This document shows, piece after piece, positions 24,373-25,051 of a DNA stretch of 25,051 bases. The translations under genes were made by a program, and so were the position numbers. How positions within the stretch are numbered: the stretch's first letter is position 1; the number at the start of each line of letters is the position of its first letter. Origin of the DNA: an uncultured Rhodocyclaceae bacterium (lineage in GTDB: Bacteria > Pseudomonadota > Gammaproteobacteria > Burkholderiales > Rhodocyclaceae); NCBI GenBank assembly GCA_937892345.1, contig CALAGF010000218.1, forward strand, positions 1 through 25,051. The letters are read 5' to 3'. The notes beneath the pieces were generated by a model. The model saw only the letters and a program-made list of their open reading frames with translations. It was not told where the DNA came from and searched no databases.

Positions 24373-25051
24373 TTATGCTGTTTCAGCCATTGGCACCAGG
24401 AAGTCTTTGCTGATCCCGTCACCCAGAAGATAGATGCGATCCATAAAATCAGTCAGCCATTCATGCAGACCATCCTTCAGGATCTCGTCGATGAGTCCAT
24501 AGCGCAATTGAGAATACAATTGACCCGCTCGGCGAACCGTCTCGTCAGAATGGCGGTTTGAAACAAGCTCCAGATTTTTCACCACGCCATTCAGGCAAAA
24601 CCGCAGTGAGCGCGGCATATCGCTGTGCAGGATGAGCAATTCGGCAACACGCTCCGGGGTAATGACATCCCGATAAACCTTACGATAGACTTCAAAACCT
24701 GACACTGAACGCAGCAATGCTCCCCATTGGTAGAAGTCGGTCGCGCCTTCATCACCATGGGGACGCAATACGTGGTATTTCACATCAAGGATGCGGGCAG
24801 TGTTGTCTGCACGCTCCAGCAGTGTCCCCAAACGAATGAAATGAAATGCCTCGTCCTGAAGCAAAGTGCCCAGCGTCGTACCGCGCGATAGCGAGGAGCG
24901 CATTTTCACCCATTCGAAGAAATCGCCAAGACCGCCATTCATGATCTGCTCGAAGCTCATCATGCGAGCCTCCAGCCAGGTAGCGTTCAGGGTTTCCCAC
25001 ATTTCCGTCGTCAGGGTACCGCGAACCGCATGGGCATTTTCCCGAGCCAGG
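24373..25051 (-). CDS. Alpha-E domain protein (DUF403), C-terminal part (cut by window edge)
   Basis: About 225 residues are visible, and the frame stays open to the right edge: the 16 codons beyond the internal ATG at 25002 read LARENAHAVRGTLTTE, so the true start lies outside. Conserved features are RENAHAVRG, SRGTTLGTLLQDEAFHFIRL, GTLLERADNTARILDVKYH and the helical end. Alpha-E proteins are all-helical, about 310 residues, and usually sit with a circularly permuted ATP-grasp protein and a transglutaminase-like protease in a presumed peptide-modifying system. Here no transglutaminase gene lies downstream; a terminator and a convergent small gene do. Partners may lie to the right. Confidence 0.85.
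   Translation of the reverse strand, partial: LARENAHAVRGTLTTEMWETLNATWLEARMMSFEQIMNGGLGDFFEWVKMRSSLSRGTTLGTLLQDEAFHFIRLGTLLERADNTARILDVKYHVLRPHGDEGATDFYQWGALLRSVSGFEVYRKVYRDVITPERVAELLILHSDMPRSLRFCLNGVVKNLELVSNRHSDETVRRAGQLYSQLRYGLIDEILKDGLHEWLTDFMDRIYLLGDGISKDFLVPMAETA

Overview
The window looks like a chromosomal segment of a betaproteobacterium, most likely in or near the Rhodocyclales (Dechloromonas/Azonexus-like). This rests on gene content and order: bamE-dapB next to carAB with fur divergent, several hybrid histidine kinases, a soluble zinc-binding chemoreceptor, a bacteriohemerythrin and a c'-type cytochrome. It was not checked by any search. Genes are densely packed and mostly housekeeping. 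No tRNA, rRNA, CRISPR array, insertion sequence or prophage was seen. The longest stretch without a gene is about 260 bases (18871-19127).

Left part (1-7.0 kb). A minus-strand block runs bamE, dapB, a BarA-type hybrid histidine kinase, carA, carB (cut by the left edge). The first three are separated by only 3 and 5 bases. The kinase sits between dapB and carA, which are neighbours in many proteobacteria. A perfect 13-bp hairpin lies just upstream of carA. Divergent from bamE is fur, followed 23 bases later by a GDT1/UPF0016 membrane transporter.

Middle (7.0-18.9 kb). On the minus strand nadK overlaps recN. On the plus strand a lipoprotein cytochrome c' is followed after one base by an FAD-dependent dehydrogenase. 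Next come a minus-strand outer-membrane barrel protein and a BaiN/HI0933-type flavoprotein, then a plus-strand soluble chemoreceptor with a CZB zinc domain. A minus-strand run follows: a small lipoprotein with its own terminator, then an esterase, a DEDDy exonuclease and yceH in a tight group, then a stand-alone FliD-C-like protein.

Right part (19.1-25.05 kb). A bacteriohemerythrin and queF are divergent from a shared control region holding an FNR/CRP-like inverted repeat. Convergent with queF is a two-gene unit of a PhnD-like periplasmic binding protein overlapping a membrane hybrid histidine kinase, with no transporter genes, which suggests a sensing module. A FliL-family gene, a small uncharacterised gene with a strong terminator, and the truncated 3' part of an Alpha-E (DUF403) gene complete the window.

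The most notable points are the binding protein-kinase pair, the kinase inserted between dapB and carA, the hemerythrin with one iron-ligand His replaced by Gln, and isolated FliD-like and FliL-like genes away from any visible flagellar operon. I see no clearly novel multi-gene defence or mobile system.
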